From NCBI GenBank assembly GCA_963797475.1, contig CAWCPR010000003.1, forward strand, positions 992,001-1,056,000: 64,000 nucleotides of DNA, read 5' to 3'. The notes below the pieces were generated by a model. That model did not search any database and had not been told where the DNA came from. It saw nothing but the letters and a program-made list of their open reading frames with translations. The stretch comes from CAWCPR01 sp963797475. GTDB taxonomy: Bacteria > Chloroflexota > Anaerolineae > Anaerolineales > UBA4823. Shown in pieces: positions 16,641 to 25,235 of this stretch (the first letter of the stretch is position 1; each line of letters starts with the position of its first letter). Both the position numbers and the translations under genes were made by a program.

Positions 16641-18596
16641 GTGAGCAAACCATTCGAATTTGGCGGTGAGATTGTCTGGCGCCCGACGCCTGAATATGTA
16701 AAAAATGCCCACCTGACGCAGTTCATGGGTCTGCACAAAATCGAGAGCTTTGACGAATTAATGCGCCGTTCCACGCAGGATGTTGCCTGGTTCAGCCAGG
16801 CCGTATTGAGCTACCTGGACATTCAATTTTATGAGCCTTATTCTCAGGTAATAGATCTTTCGGGTGGAATCGCCTGGCCAGAATGGTGTGTCGGCGGGAA
16901 GATGAACATCATCCACAACTGCCTGGATAAATATATCGGCGCCCCCAGCGAAGAGCAGACCGCATTGATCTGGGAAGGTGAAGAAGGCAGGACCCGCAGC
17001 CTGACCTACCGGGAGCTATACCAGCAGGTGAACCAGGCTGCTAACGCCTTGCGTTCTCTCGGGCTGGGCCGCGGCGACGCGGTCGGGCTGTACATGCCAA
17101 TGACCCCTGAAGTCGCCATCGCCTTGCTGGCGATTGCAAAGATTGGGGGGATCATCCTGCCGCTGTTCTCCGGCTATGGAGCGGGAGCCGCGGCGACGCG
17201 CCTCTCAGATGCCAACGCCAGAGCGCTGTTCACAGCCGACGGGTTTTTCAGGCGGGGCAAACCGGTGGAGATGAAATCCGTCGCGGATCAGGCCGCAGAG
17301 CTGGTCCCAAGCTTGAAACATATGATCGTTTTGAAGCGGGCCGGTTTGGAAGTCGCTATGCGGCCGGGGCGCGATCACTGGTGGCACGAGCTGGTCGCCA
17401 GCCAGTCCCAGCAAGCAGCCACAGAACCAACCCAGGCCGAGGACACGCTCATGGTCATCTACACTTCCGGCACCACCGGCCGGCCCAAAGGCGCGGTCCA
17501 TACCCACTGCGGCTTTCCGGTGAAAGCCGCCCAGGATATGGCCTTTGGCCCAGACCTGCACCCCGGGCAGGTGCTTTACTGGATGACGGATATGGGTTGG
17601 ATGATGGGGCCCTGGCTGGTCTTTGGCGCACTCATCCTGGGTGGGACGCTTTTCATATACGATGGCGCTCCGGATTTCCCCGGCCCAGATCGCATTTGGG
17701 CCATGGTCGCCCGCCACCAGATCACTACCCTGGGGGTGTCGCCGACCCTGATACGGGCGTTAATCCCGCATGGGGATGAGCCATTTCGCAAACACGATTT
17801 ATCTTCGATACGTTTCTTCGCCTCCACCGGGGAGCCCTGGAACCCGGATCCCTGGATGTGGTTGTTCGAGAAAGTCGGCGGAGGCAGGCGGCCGATCATT
17901 AATTACTCTGGAGGCACCGAAATCTCCGGCGGCATTGTATGCGGCAATCCGATCCTGCCGCTCAAGCCTTGCGCTTTCTCGGCGCCCTGTCCTGGGATCG
18001 CGGCCGACGTTTTCGACGAACAAGGCCGCCCGGTTCGCAATCAGGTAGGCGAGCTGGTGATCAAAGCCCCCTGGATTGGGATGACGCGCGGCTTTTGGAA
18101 AGACCCGAAGCGCTACGAGGAAACTTACTGGTCGCGCTGGCCTGGGGTCTGGGTGCACGGAGATTTCGCCGCGATCAACTCAGACGGCCTCTGGTATATC
18201 CTGGGACGCTCGGACGATACGATTAAGGTGGCTGGAAAACGCCTCGGACCGGCGGAGATCGAATCGATCCTTGTCAGCCATCCCCAGGTGGTGGAGGCTG
18301 CCGCAATCGGCGTTCCGGACGAAATTAAAGGCAGCGAGGTGGTCGTCTTTTGCGTGCTGGCGAGCGACTGTGTGGCCTGCGAAGACTTGCGTGCAGAACT
18401 GTATCACCTGGTTGTCAAATCCTTGGGAAAACCCCTGGCGCCGCGCCAGATCTTGTTTGTGAGCGACCTGCCGAAAACGCGCAATGCCAAAGTGATGCGC
18501 CGCATGATACGCGCCGCATACCTGGGTGAGGATCCAGGCGATACCTCCTCTCTGGTGAACCCGGAGGCAGTGGAGGAGATCCGCCAGTCAGCATGA
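16641..18596 (+). CDS. acs: Acetyl-CoA synthetase (AMP-forming) or close acyl-CoA synthetase
   Basis: 651 residues, the standard Acs length. GTG start with AGGAGG 7 bases upstream; a TATAAT lies at 16587-16592. It shows the P-loop-like YTSGTTGRPKGAVHTH, YSGGTEISGGI, and the hinge and C-terminal motif GRSDDTIKVAGKRLGPAEIES. The catalytic, acetylatable Lys is in LPKTRNAKVMRR near the C-terminus. It activates acetate (or a short-chain acid such as propionate) to the acyl-CoA through an acyl-AMP. The N-terminal ACAS-type segment (residues 20-80) is present. Single gene between terminators. The partner acyl-CoA dehydrogenase at 22431 is not linked closely enough to infer a pathway. Confidence 0.9.
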   Translation: MSKPFEFGGEIVWRPTPEYVKNAHLTQFMGLHKIESFDELMRRSTQDVAWFSQAVLSYLDIQFYEPYSQVIDLSGGIAWPEWCVGGKMNIIHNCLDKYIGAPSEEQTALIWEGEEGRTRSLTYRELYQQVNQAANALRSLGLGRGDAVGLYMPMTPEVAIALLAIAKIGGIILPLFSGYGAGAAATRLSDANARALFTADGFFRRGKPVEMKSVADQAAELVPSLKHMIVLKRAGLEVAMRPGRDHWWHELVASQSQQAATEPTQAEDTLMVIYTSGTTGRPKGAVHTHCGFPVKAAQDMAFGPDLHPGQVLYWMTDMGWMMGPWLVFGALILGGTLFIYDGAPDFPGPDRIWAMVARHQITTLGVSPTLIRALIPHGDEPFRKHDLSSIRFFASTGEPWNPDPWMWLFEKVGGGRRPIINYSGGTEISGGIVCGNPILPLKPCAFSAPCPGIAADVFDEQGRPVRNQVGELVIKAPWIGMTRGFWKDPKRYEETYWSRWPGVWVHGDFAAINSDGLWYILGRSDDTIKVAGKRLGPAEIESILVSHPQVVEAAAIGVPDEIKGSEVVVFCVLASDCVACEDLRAELYHLVVKSLGKPLAPRQILFVSDLPKTRNAKVMRRMIRAAYLGEDPGDTSSLVNPEAVEEIRQSA

Positions 18597-18631
18597 TCGC
18601 CGGCAGCAGGGTTTCCGAATAGTATTCGCTG

Positions 18632-19114
18632 CTATGGCTTATTCAGGCTCATAACATAGGCGATCACGTCTGCGATCTGCTGCTGGGTCAGGACATTGGT
18701 CGCCCCATAGGCTAACATTGTTTTCGCGGGGCTATCGCCTTCAGGGGTCGAACCGTTTTGGAGGAAGAGATCGATATTCGTGGCAAAGGTCTTAGGATCC
18801 GAGCTAACCAGGGTCGAGTCGATAGGGTTCAATTCTGGAACAGTCCCATCATCTGACCCCGGATTCTCGATGCCTCCCTTCCCTTCTTCACCATGGCACT
18901 CAGCACAGGTGTTCTTAAAGACCTCGGCCCCGGCTTGAGGATCCCCGCTCAAGTTTACAGCCTCCCCTGGGCCCCCTGGATTGGATGGGCGGGCGACTTC
19001 CTCAACCGCCGGCTGTTCCGTAGCCTGGGATTTGCATGCAGAGACGAGCGGAAGAAGCAGCAACAAGACGGCGATTGAACCCACAAACCGGATAAAGCGA
19101 AACTGGTTATGCAT
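18632..19114 (-). CDS. Lipoprotein c-type cytochrome (mono-haem)
   Basis: 160 residues with an N-terminal hydrophobic segment and lipobox LVSAC, so it is predicted to be lipid-anchored at the outer face of the membrane. Haem is bound by CAECH, and KTMLAYGA likely supplies the distal Met. The segment between signal and haem domain is acidic and Pro/Gly-rich, a flexible tether. It is similar to class I cytochromes c that pass electrons to terminal oxidases. It converges with acetyl-CoA synthetase (36 bp between stops). No oxidase genes are visible nearby, so its partner is unknown. Confidence 0.87.
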   Translation of the reverse strand: MHNQFRFIRFVGSIAVLLLLLPLVSACKSQATEQPAVEEVARPSNPGGPGEAVNLSGDPQAGAEVFKNTCAECHGEEGKGGIENPGSDDGTVPELNPIDSTLVSSDPKTFATNIDLFLQNGSTPEGDSPAKTMLAYGATNVLTQQQIADVIAYVMSLNKP

Positions 19115-19329
19115 TTTACCCTCCCATAGCGAACATCCAGATCCATGATCTTGTTTATAGGGTTCGAAGAATAAAACGAGTTGGATCAGATTTCAAATCC
19201 ACCCTGAATGAGGCAACTCGCATTGTGACAAATTGATTGTACCACCGGCGAAACAGGCCGGCAACCCGAGATTAATTTCCCCCAAATCATTCTTTTCAAT
19301 TCAGTCTAGGCGTAAACCAGGAGGCCGGG

Positions 19330-19686
19330 ATGGAAAAAGTAAATATTGCTCAAAAATTCAATCTTATCCAGGAGTATTGGAGTCCAAAAATCGTTGGCCA
19401 GCTCAACGATTCTTACGTCAAGCTGGCCAAGCTTCATGGCGAATTTATCTGGCACCTCCACGAGCTGGAAGACGAGATGTTCCTGGTGGTGAAAGGCCAG
19501 CTAACCATCCAACTAAGAGACGGCGAAATTCACCTGCGGGAAGGAGAATTTGTGATCATCCCCAAGGGGGTAGAACACAGGCCCGTCGCCGAAGAAGAGG
19601 CGCAGGTGATCTTGCTCGAGCCTGTGGCCACCCGCAACACCGGCAATGAATTGAACGAAAGAACCCGCGAGCCTGAGTGGATTTGA
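19330..19686 (+). CDS. Cupin-fold protein
   Basis: 118 residues, one conserved-barrel cupin. The metal-site motif 1 is WHLHELEDEMFLVVKGQLTI (G-x5-H-x-H-x4-E type), and motif 2 is IIPKGVEHRPVAEEEAQVIL. The ATG follows AGGAGG. Small single-domain cupins of this kind bind Zn, Fe or Mn and range from isomerases to simple ligand binders, so no reaction can be named. It converges with the response regulator, 6 bp between stops. Confidence 0.85.
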   Translation: MEKVNIAQKFNLIQEYWSPKIVGQLNDSYVKLAKLHGEFIWHLHELEDEMFLVVKGQLTIQLRDGEIHLREGEFVIIPKGVEHRPVAEEEAQVILLEPVATRNTGNELNERTREPEWI

Positions 19687-19692
19687 GGCCGC

Positions 19693-20364
19693 TCAACCTG
19701 CAGAAAGGCGCGCCTCTCTGTCTTCTCCCAGGCCTTGTTTGCGAGCAAAGCTGGCGGCTTCGTAGCGATTCTTGAAATTTAGCTTGGTCAACAGGCTGTG
19801 CACGTGATTTTTGACCGTAGTCTCTGAGATCGAAAGATGCTCTGAAATCTCGCGATTGCTGGCGTCTGAGGCGAGCTCCTTTAAAACCTCCACCTCTCGC
19901 AGAGATAATTCGGCCAAGAATGATCGTTCAGGGTCTTGCCGCGGGCCAAGGCGCGCAAATTGTTCCAAGATGCGCGCGGTCATATTTCGGGAAATGGCCG
20001 CTTCATCCCGCTCGAGGGCGCGCAGTGCAGATAGAAGCTTGGCCGACGCCAGATTCTTCAGCAGATAGCCCTTTGCGCCGCAGCGGATGGCTGCGAACAG
20101 GCGGTCATCCCCATCATGGACCGTCAAAAAGACGATCATCGTCTCGGGTCGATCTGCCAGGATGGCCCGGGTAGCCTGGGTGCCATCCCCATCCGGCAGG
20201 CTAAAATCCATCAAAACCAGGTCAGGCTTTAATTCGCGCGCCTTCACGATCGCTTCACTGGTCGAGCCGGCCTCTCCCACCACTGCCAAATCTGGCTGAG
20301 ATCGGAACAGGCTGGCCAGCCCTTCGCGGAACAACGTATGGTCGTCAACCAACAATATTCTCAT
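19693..20364 (-). CDS. NarL/LuxR-family response regulator, partner of the adjacent kinase
   Basis: 223 residues starting MRILLVDDHTLFREG. Receiver: DD pair, phospho-acceptor Asp in LVLMDFSLPDGDG, Thr in FLTVHD, Lys in YLLKNL. LuxR-type HTH in the C-terminal third (LSLREVEVLKELASDASNREI and onward). Its start overlaps the 3' end of the kinase gene by 20 bases, so the two are co-transcribed and translationally coupled. It is a near paralogue of the orphan regulator at 5199-5849, which could create cross-regulation. Confidence 0.93.
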   Translation of the reverse strand: MRILLVDDHTLFREGLASLFRSQPDLAVVGEAGSTSEAIVKARELKPDLVLMDFSLPDGDGTQATRAILADRPETMIVFLTVHDGDDRLFAAIRCGAKGYLLKNLASAKLLSALRALERDEAAISRNMTARILEQFARLGPRQDPERSFLAELSLREVEVLKELASDASNREISEHLSISETTVKNHVHSLLTKLNFKNRYEAASFARKQGLGEDREARLSAG

Positions 20365-21802
20365 GGATCGGCAGCGTTCTTGAAAGATCGAGAGCTTCTT
20401 CCGCCGGGTTCCCGCCGATTTCAGTATCGGGCGGTTGCAGCTCGAGCCAGAGTGAAACTCGTGTGCCCAAATCTGGGCCCGATTTGATGGATAGGCGGGC
20501 GTGAATTTGTTTTGCCCTTTCCTGAATAATTTTCAAACCATAATGTCCCGGTTTCTCGGTCTTAACAATATCAAACCCACAGCCATCATCGGAGACAACC
20601 AATGTCAGGCCGCTTTGAACCCAAATAATTTGAATCTGCACTCGCTGCGCCCCGGAATGCTTTTCGATATTGGCCAGGATCTCACGGAAAATATAAAACA
20701 ACTGGTTCTGAACCAGCGCGGGCAGGCTTATCGGATCGCCATCAGACTGGAAGAGGATATCCAACCCGGCTCGCTCGCCGATTGCCTGAGCGTATTTTTC
20801 TAAAGCGCTCGAAAGATCGGAGGCTTTTTCGGAATGCAAATCCACCAGCGTATCTCGCATGGATTCGTAGGCGCCTTCGACAATATTTTTCATACGGATC
20901 AACTCCAGGCGCAGCGATACTACCCTGGCAGGATCTGCATCCTCGGTGAGCTGCTCCAGTTTTTGACGCACAAACGCCAGGTCCTGGCCCAAGGTGTCGT
21001 GTAGCTGGCGGGCGATGCGCTGGCGTTCTGTCAGTTTTGCCTGGTTATGAACGTCGGAAAGATTCTTAAATTTATCCTCCTCCAAAGCCAAAGCGATTTG
21101 CAGGGATGCAGCGCTCAAATATTCCTTCTGGTATTCGGCCAATCCGGCCTGCTCTTGCAAATAAAGATGCAGCAAACCCACCGGGCGGTCCGCATGCGTC
21201 AGCGCCAAACAAATAAGTAAATTGTCTTGCGAATTTGGGCAGAAGGCTTGTGGACAATCGCAAATAGCCAGGCCAGGCGCTCGCTGCGCTTCCTTGGAAA
21301 TGCAGGCCTGGCACACCTGGGGCGATGGGCATTGACCTGGGTTTAGCGGTTTGGTACGGTCAAAACCGCGCGCCGAGGCCAGCTCAAAGCGACCCGTTTC
21401 AGGGTCATATAGCCACAAGACAGATCCAATCAACGGCAGCACGCTCAAGGGAAATTCGACGATGGCTTGCACAAGCTCCCCATGGGTTGTTGCGCCGTCC
21501 AAAAGCTCGGAAAGGTTTTTCTGCCAGGAGATTCTGTCTTCAAACTCGAGCTGCGCTATTCCAGCGCTTACCAGGCGAGTGAACAGCAGACCTCCCAAGG
21601 CAGGCAACACAAAACCATGAATGAATACTTCCAGGAAAAATTCCGGATCTAATCCCAATTCACTCGCCTGAAGGTGTTCGACCAATTCAACGCTGATTGA
21701 TACCAGTCCGATGAATATCACCAGGAGCCAACCTTTTTTCAGCAGGCTGTATCCAAGGCGATAACCATGATGTAAAGATGACTTTCTCCAGGTCTGAGTC
21801 AT
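20345..21802 (-). CDS. NarX/DegS-type sensor histidine kinase with GAF-like domain
   Basis: 485 residues. Two hydrophobic segments near the N-terminus (WLLVIFIGLVSISVELV and FIHGFVLPALGGLLF) suggest membrane anchoring. The middle is a GAF-like sensor region with a Cys-rich stretch (CPSPQVCQACISK ... CDCPQAFC, residues about 178-211), which could hold a metal or Fe-S cluster. HisKA_3 dimerisation with the phospho-His is RQRIARQLHDTLGQDL, and the HATPase has NIEKHSGA and VVSDDGCGFDI. ATG at 21802. It drives the response regulator encoded downstream. Confidence 0.9.
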   Translation of the reverse strand: MTQTWRKSSLHHGYRLGYSLLKKGWLLVIFIGLVSISVELVEHLQASELGLDPEFFLEVFIHGFVLPALGGLLFTRLVSAGIAQLEFEDRISWQKNLSELLDGATTHGELVQAIVEFPLSVLPLIGSVLWLYDPETGRFELASARGFDRTKPLNPGQCPSPQVCQACISKEAQRAPGLAICDCPQAFCPNSQDNLLICLALTHADRPVGLLHLYLQEQAGLAEYQKEYLSAASLQIALALEEDKFKNLSDVHNQAKLTERQRIARQLHDTLGQDLAFVRQKLEQLTEDADPARVVSLRLELIRMKNIVEGAYESMRDTLVDLHSEKASDLSSALEKYAQAIGERAGLDILFQSDGDPISLPALVQNQLFYIFREILANIEKHSGAQRVQIQIIWVQSGLTLVVSDDGCGFDIVKTEKPGHYGLKIIQERAKQIHARLSIKSGPDLGTRVSLWLELQPPDTEIGGNPAEEALDLSRTLPIHENIVG

Positions 21803-22430
21803 GAATCGACCTGATCCTTCCTTTTTCCCATTAATAAATGTATCGATCCATATCTTGGGTAAGCCCTCTTTTTCTGTTCAACAGAGAGAAGCACTCGGGC
21901 TGGTCATAAAAGTCTTGTTCCGTGGAGAATGGTTGGGCGCTTAAGGTGCCCAACGCAATCGGATGGAGAGTTGCGGCCACGCCGCAATCTCCAGAGATTC
22001 TTCAAAATAGACCTTAAAAACAAATCTTCTCAAACCTAAAATTATGATGAAGATTTATAATTCTATAAAAAAATACCATGAGAAGCACGGAGTAGATGCT
22101 TGATTTTATTAATAGTCCCCTGATTCAAACACTTATTCTGTTAAAGATCGATTAAACAATTTAATCTATTATAGTAATTTTGTAGACCCATTATAGATAA
22201 TATTTAGTAGATTTGTCAAGTAGGATTAATAAATCTATACGCATTTTTGGCGGTTTTTCTCAACTTGGCGCTTGAAGAGCGTCTCGCTGCGAGCAACTCA
22301 TTGCGTACCGGTCTGTGGTATGATCGATTGAAAACCAGACCCACCTACAAGGACGCCGAAGGAGGGAAATGATCGAAGGCTGCCTTTGTCTCCAATCTTT
22401 CTAGCAAGACCCAATCACAGGAGGGAAGAA
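21803..22430. other. 628-bp divergent intergenic region, AT-rich in the middle
   Basis: No coding frame is convincing. The stretch 22020-22250 is much more AT-rich than the surroundings. On the + strand TTGTCA (22213-22218) is followed after 17 bases by TATACG (22236-22241), a possible promoter for the acyl-CoA dehydrogenase about 190 bases further on. The kinase promoter on the - strand should lie near 21810-22000. Nothing else is clear. Confidence 0.45.
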
Positions 22431-23582
22431 ATGGATTTTGATTTGAACGAAGAACAGCGCATGTGGCGAGAAGCGGTGCACGATTTCGTCGCGCGTGAAG
22501 TGAAGCCAAAAGCTCACGAGGTGGATGAGAAAGCCAGTTTCAACTGGGAAGCAACTCACAAAATGGGCCCCCTTGGACTGCTGGGCTTAAACATTCCGGA
22601 GGCCTATGGAGGCGCGGGAGTGGATGCCGTCAGCGCGGCGATCGCGATCGAAGAATTGGGCTGGGGCTGCGGGTCTACTGCCCTGGCGATCGCAGCCCAC
22701 AATGGATTGGGGACGGCTCCCATTGCACTTTTCGGCTCTGAAGAACAAAAAGAGCTTTTTCTGCCGCCTCTTGCCAGCGGCGAAGGCAAACTGGCCGCCC
22801 TGGCACTTACGGAACCTGGAGCCGGGTCCGATTTGAAACTCGGCGTGCGCACTCAGGCTGTCCGGGACAGAGATTCATGGGTTATCAACGGCGCGAAAAT
22901 GTGGTGCACCAACGCCAGCATCGCAGATCTGATCGTCACGCTGGTGCGCACAAATCCACGAATTGGCTCGCATTCCTTAAGCCTGATCGTCGTCCCGACC
23001 AACACCCCAGGGCTGCACATCGGCCCGGCGGAGAAAAAGATGGGGCTGAAGGGATCCCCTACCCACGCCGTCACCTATGAGAATGTACGCGTGCCGCTGG
23101 CCAACCTACTTGGTGAGGAAGGAAAAGGGTTGATCCAAACCCTGATCGTACTGGACGGCGGCCGGGTCGGCATTGGCGCGCTTGCCTTAGGCCTGGCTCA
23201 GGCTTCTTTTGAAGAGGCTGTGCGTTATGCTAAAGAAAGGGAGACTTTTGGTAAACCTATTGCCCAGTACCAGGCGATCCAATGGATGCTGGCAGATGCA
23301 GCTACCGAAATCCAGACCGCAAGGCTGATGGTCTACTACGCCGCCTGGCTCAAGGGCCTGGGACGACCTTTCACAAAAGAAGCCTCTATGGCGAAGCTTT
23401 TTGCAACCGAAATGGCCGAACGTGTTTGCCGTAATGCGATCCAGATCCACGGTGGATATGGTTACAGCCGTGAATATCCCGTCGAACGTATTTACCGGGA
23501 CACGCGCCTGATGACGATCGGCGAGGGCACCAGCGAGGTCCAACGCATGGTCATCGCCAGGAATGTACTGCAGAACAGGTGA
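22431..23582 (+). CDS. Acyl-CoA dehydrogenase
   Basis: 383 residues from ATG 22431, which follows AGGAGG. FAD-dependent alpha,beta-dehydrogenation of an acyl-CoA thioester, passing electrons to ETF. Visible motifs: LALTEPGAGSDL in the middle domain, and RIYRDTRLMTIGEGTSEVQR near the C-terminus, where the Glu before GTSE is the usual catalytic base. The CoA/FAD helix region YAKERETFGKPI is also present. The chain length of the substrate (butyryl, isovaleryl or other) cannot be decided. No ETF or enoyl-CoA hydratase is adjacent. Confidence 0.92.
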   Translation: MDFDLNEEQRMWREAVHDFVAREVKPKAHEVDEKASFNWEATHKMGPLGLLGLNIPEAYGGAGVDAVSAAIAIEELGWGCGSTALAIAAHNGLGTAPIALFGSEEQKELFLPPLASGEGKLAALALTEPGAGSDLKLGVRTQAVRDRDSWVINGAKMWCTNASIADLIVTLVRTNPRIGSHSLSLIVVPTNTPGLHIGPAEKKMGLKGSPTHAVTYENVRVPLANLLGEEGKGLIQTLIVLDGGRVGIGALALGLAQASFEEAVRYAKERETFGKPIAQYQAIQWMLADAATEIQTARLMVYYAAWLKGLGRPFTKEASMAKLFATEMAERVCRNAIQIHGGYGYSREYPVERIYRDTRLMTIGEGTSEVQRMVIARNVLQNR

Positions 23583-23638
23583 GGGGTGAGTTATGTAATT
23601 AAGCTGGCAGACCAGGCTATCGCTCAGGCAGGAAAGAT

Positions 23639-24235
23639 TCATGGCTCCGCGGCTGCTGCGCTGGTCTGGTTGAGGAGCTGCCAGTGAGAGACCGGCAGGT
23701 AAACCAACTCGGCTTTGCCGATGATATTTTTCAGCGGAACCATGCCCCAGGTGTGCGAATCAGATGAATTATTGCGGTTGTCACCCAGGACAAACAGCGA
23801 ATCTGGCGGCACAACCCAGGTGCTTTCGTAAGTCGGCGGGGCCTTAATATAGGGCTCGCGCAATGGGACATCATTGATAAAGACATTCCCGCCTTCCACG
23901 CTCACCATATCTCCCGGCAATCCGATCACACGCTTAATGTAAGGTTCCTGGTCGGGATCGGGGGGAAAATGAAAAATAATGATATCGCCGCGCTGGGGTG
24001 AGCCAAATTTATAAGCCAGCTTGTTGACGATTACAAAATCCCCGTCGTACAATGTTGGCTGCATGCTGATCAACTCGATGCGTATGCGCGCAGAAACTGC
24101 GTTAATACCGAAAAACAGCGCCACCGCCAATAACACAGTTTCCAGGATATCAAATAGGAACGGACTCAAGCCGCCTCGTCCTTCGGACTCGGGCGGCAAG
24201 TCGTCCGGGATCATGTCCGTACGGAAATTTTCCAT
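23639..24235 (-). CDS. lepB: Signal peptidase I
   Basis: About 198 residues; in-frame starts at 24259, 24247 and 24235 all overlap or abut the mog stop, and I chose MENFRTD at 24235. One N-terminal membrane helix (FLFDILETVLLAVALFFGINA) precedes the catalytic Ser in ISMQPTLYDGD and the catalytic Lys in YIKRVIGLPGD. Box E is VLGDNRNNSSDSHTWGMV. It cleaves Sec and Tat signal peptides at the outer face of the membrane. Immediately downstream of mog on the same strand. Confidence 0.93.
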   Translation of the reverse strand: MENFRTDMIPDDLPPESEGRGGLSPFLFDILETVLLAVALFFGINAVSARIRIELISMQPTLYDGDFVIVNKLAYKFGSPQRGDIIIFHFPPDPDQEPYIKRVIGLPGDMVSVEGGNVFINDVPLREPYIKAPPTYESTWVVPPDSLFVLGDNRNNSSDSHTWGMVPLKNIIGKAELVYLPVSHWQLLNQTSAAAAEP

Positions 24236-24239
24236 TGAT

Positions 24240-24746
24240 TTATCCATCTCCAGGCGCATAGTGCCCGGATTCCGCCAGAGGACTGCCGGTTAAGAGCTGT
24301 ATGGCATGGGGCAGCACCGGCAGGATGACCTGCAGATTCTCCACCGCCGCTTTCGGGCTGCCGGGTAGATTGACGATCAAGGTTCGGGCTCGAATACCTG
24401 CCGCAGCGCGCGACAGCATGGCATGGGGGGTGAAACGCAAGCTATCGGCGCGCATCGCCTCCGCCAAACCGGGCGCGGCCCTTTCAATGATGGCTTGCGT
24501 CGCCTCCGGGGTTACATCCCGCGGGCTGAAGCCCGTCCCACCGGTGGTGAGAATGAGATCAAATTCGCCCGAATCGGCCCACGCAGCCAGCGTGTCGCGC
24601 AGGACATCCAAATCATCCGCCAGAATTGCTTGGCGAGTTATTGTCCACCCTTGCTCGCCAACGATCTTCGCCAGGGCTGGTCCAGAAGAATCCGGGCGCT
24701 CGCCCCGGGCTGAACGGTCTGAAACCGTGAGAATCGCGATGCGCAT
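24240..24746 (-). CDS. mog: Molybdenum cofactor biosynthesis protein, MoaB/Mog family
   Basis: 168 residues with the MoCF_biosynth fold: ILTVSDRSARGE at the N-terminus, the molybdopterin-binding TTGGTGFSPRDVTPEA, and the C-terminal NLPGSPKAAVENL. It adenylylates molybdopterin before molybdenum insertion. The cofactor is needed by the formate dehydrogenase at the start of the window. It lies in a run of -strand genes with the GNAT upstream (18 bp) and lepB downstream (overlapping or abutting). Confidence 0.92.
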   Translation of the reverse strand: MRIAILTVSDRSARGERPDSSGPALAKIVGEQGWTITRQAILADDLDVLRDTLAAWADSGEFDLILTTGGTGFSPRDVTPEATQAIIERAAPGLAEAMRADSLRFTPHAMLSRAAAGIRARTLIVNLPGSPKAAVENLQVILPVLPHAIQLLTGSPLAESGHYAPGDG

Positions 24747-24764
24747 CTTCTTTCCAGCAGGAAG

Positions 24765-25235
24765 TTATCCGTCCAGGTCCTTTCCGTAAGCATACAGATC
24801 CATCCGCCGCCAGCCACGCTGCTCGTAGAACCGGATGGCTTGCTCGTTATCCGGGGTCACCAGTAAATAATAACGGATACAGCCTTTGCAGCGTAATCTG
24901 GATTCAAGATCCGCCATCAAGGCTGCTCCGATTCCGCACTGGCGAAATGCTTCAGCGACAGCCAGATGATACATCATTCCACGCCGCCCGTCAAACCCGC
25001 CCAGCACCGTACCCACAATCTTGCCGTCCAATTCGGCGACCAGGAAGAGGTCTGGGTCGCGCTGCACCTTCTTGAGAATCTCTTCCGGCGAGTTTGAACG
25101 GCGCAACTGGATGCCGGGACCGGCGTGCTCCCATAATTCACGCACTGCGGCAAAATCCTGTGGGTATTCAAAAACGCGGATAAGGGCTAGGGCGGAGCCG
25201 TCCGTGGTCTGGAGGGATGCCCTCTCCTCAGTCAT
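24765..25235 (-). CDS. GNAT-family N-acetyltransferase
   Basis: 156 residues from the ATG at 25235, which overlaps the stop of the PHP gene as ATGACTGA, so it is translationally coupled. The acetyl-CoA-binding core is FRQCGIGAALMADLESRLR, with YYLLVTPDNEQAIRFYEQRGWRR typical of the C-terminal half. The acceptor substrate is unknown. Longer starts upstream read through the PHP gene in the wrong phase. Confidence 0.88.
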   Translation of the reverse strand: MTEERASLQTTDGSALALIRVFEYPQDFAAVRELWEHAGPGIQLRRSNSPEEILKKVQRDPDLFLVAELDGKIVGTVLGGFDGRRGMMYHLAVAEAFRQCGIGAALMADLESRLRCKGCIRYYLLVTPDNEQAIRFYEQRGWRRMDLYAYGKDLDG

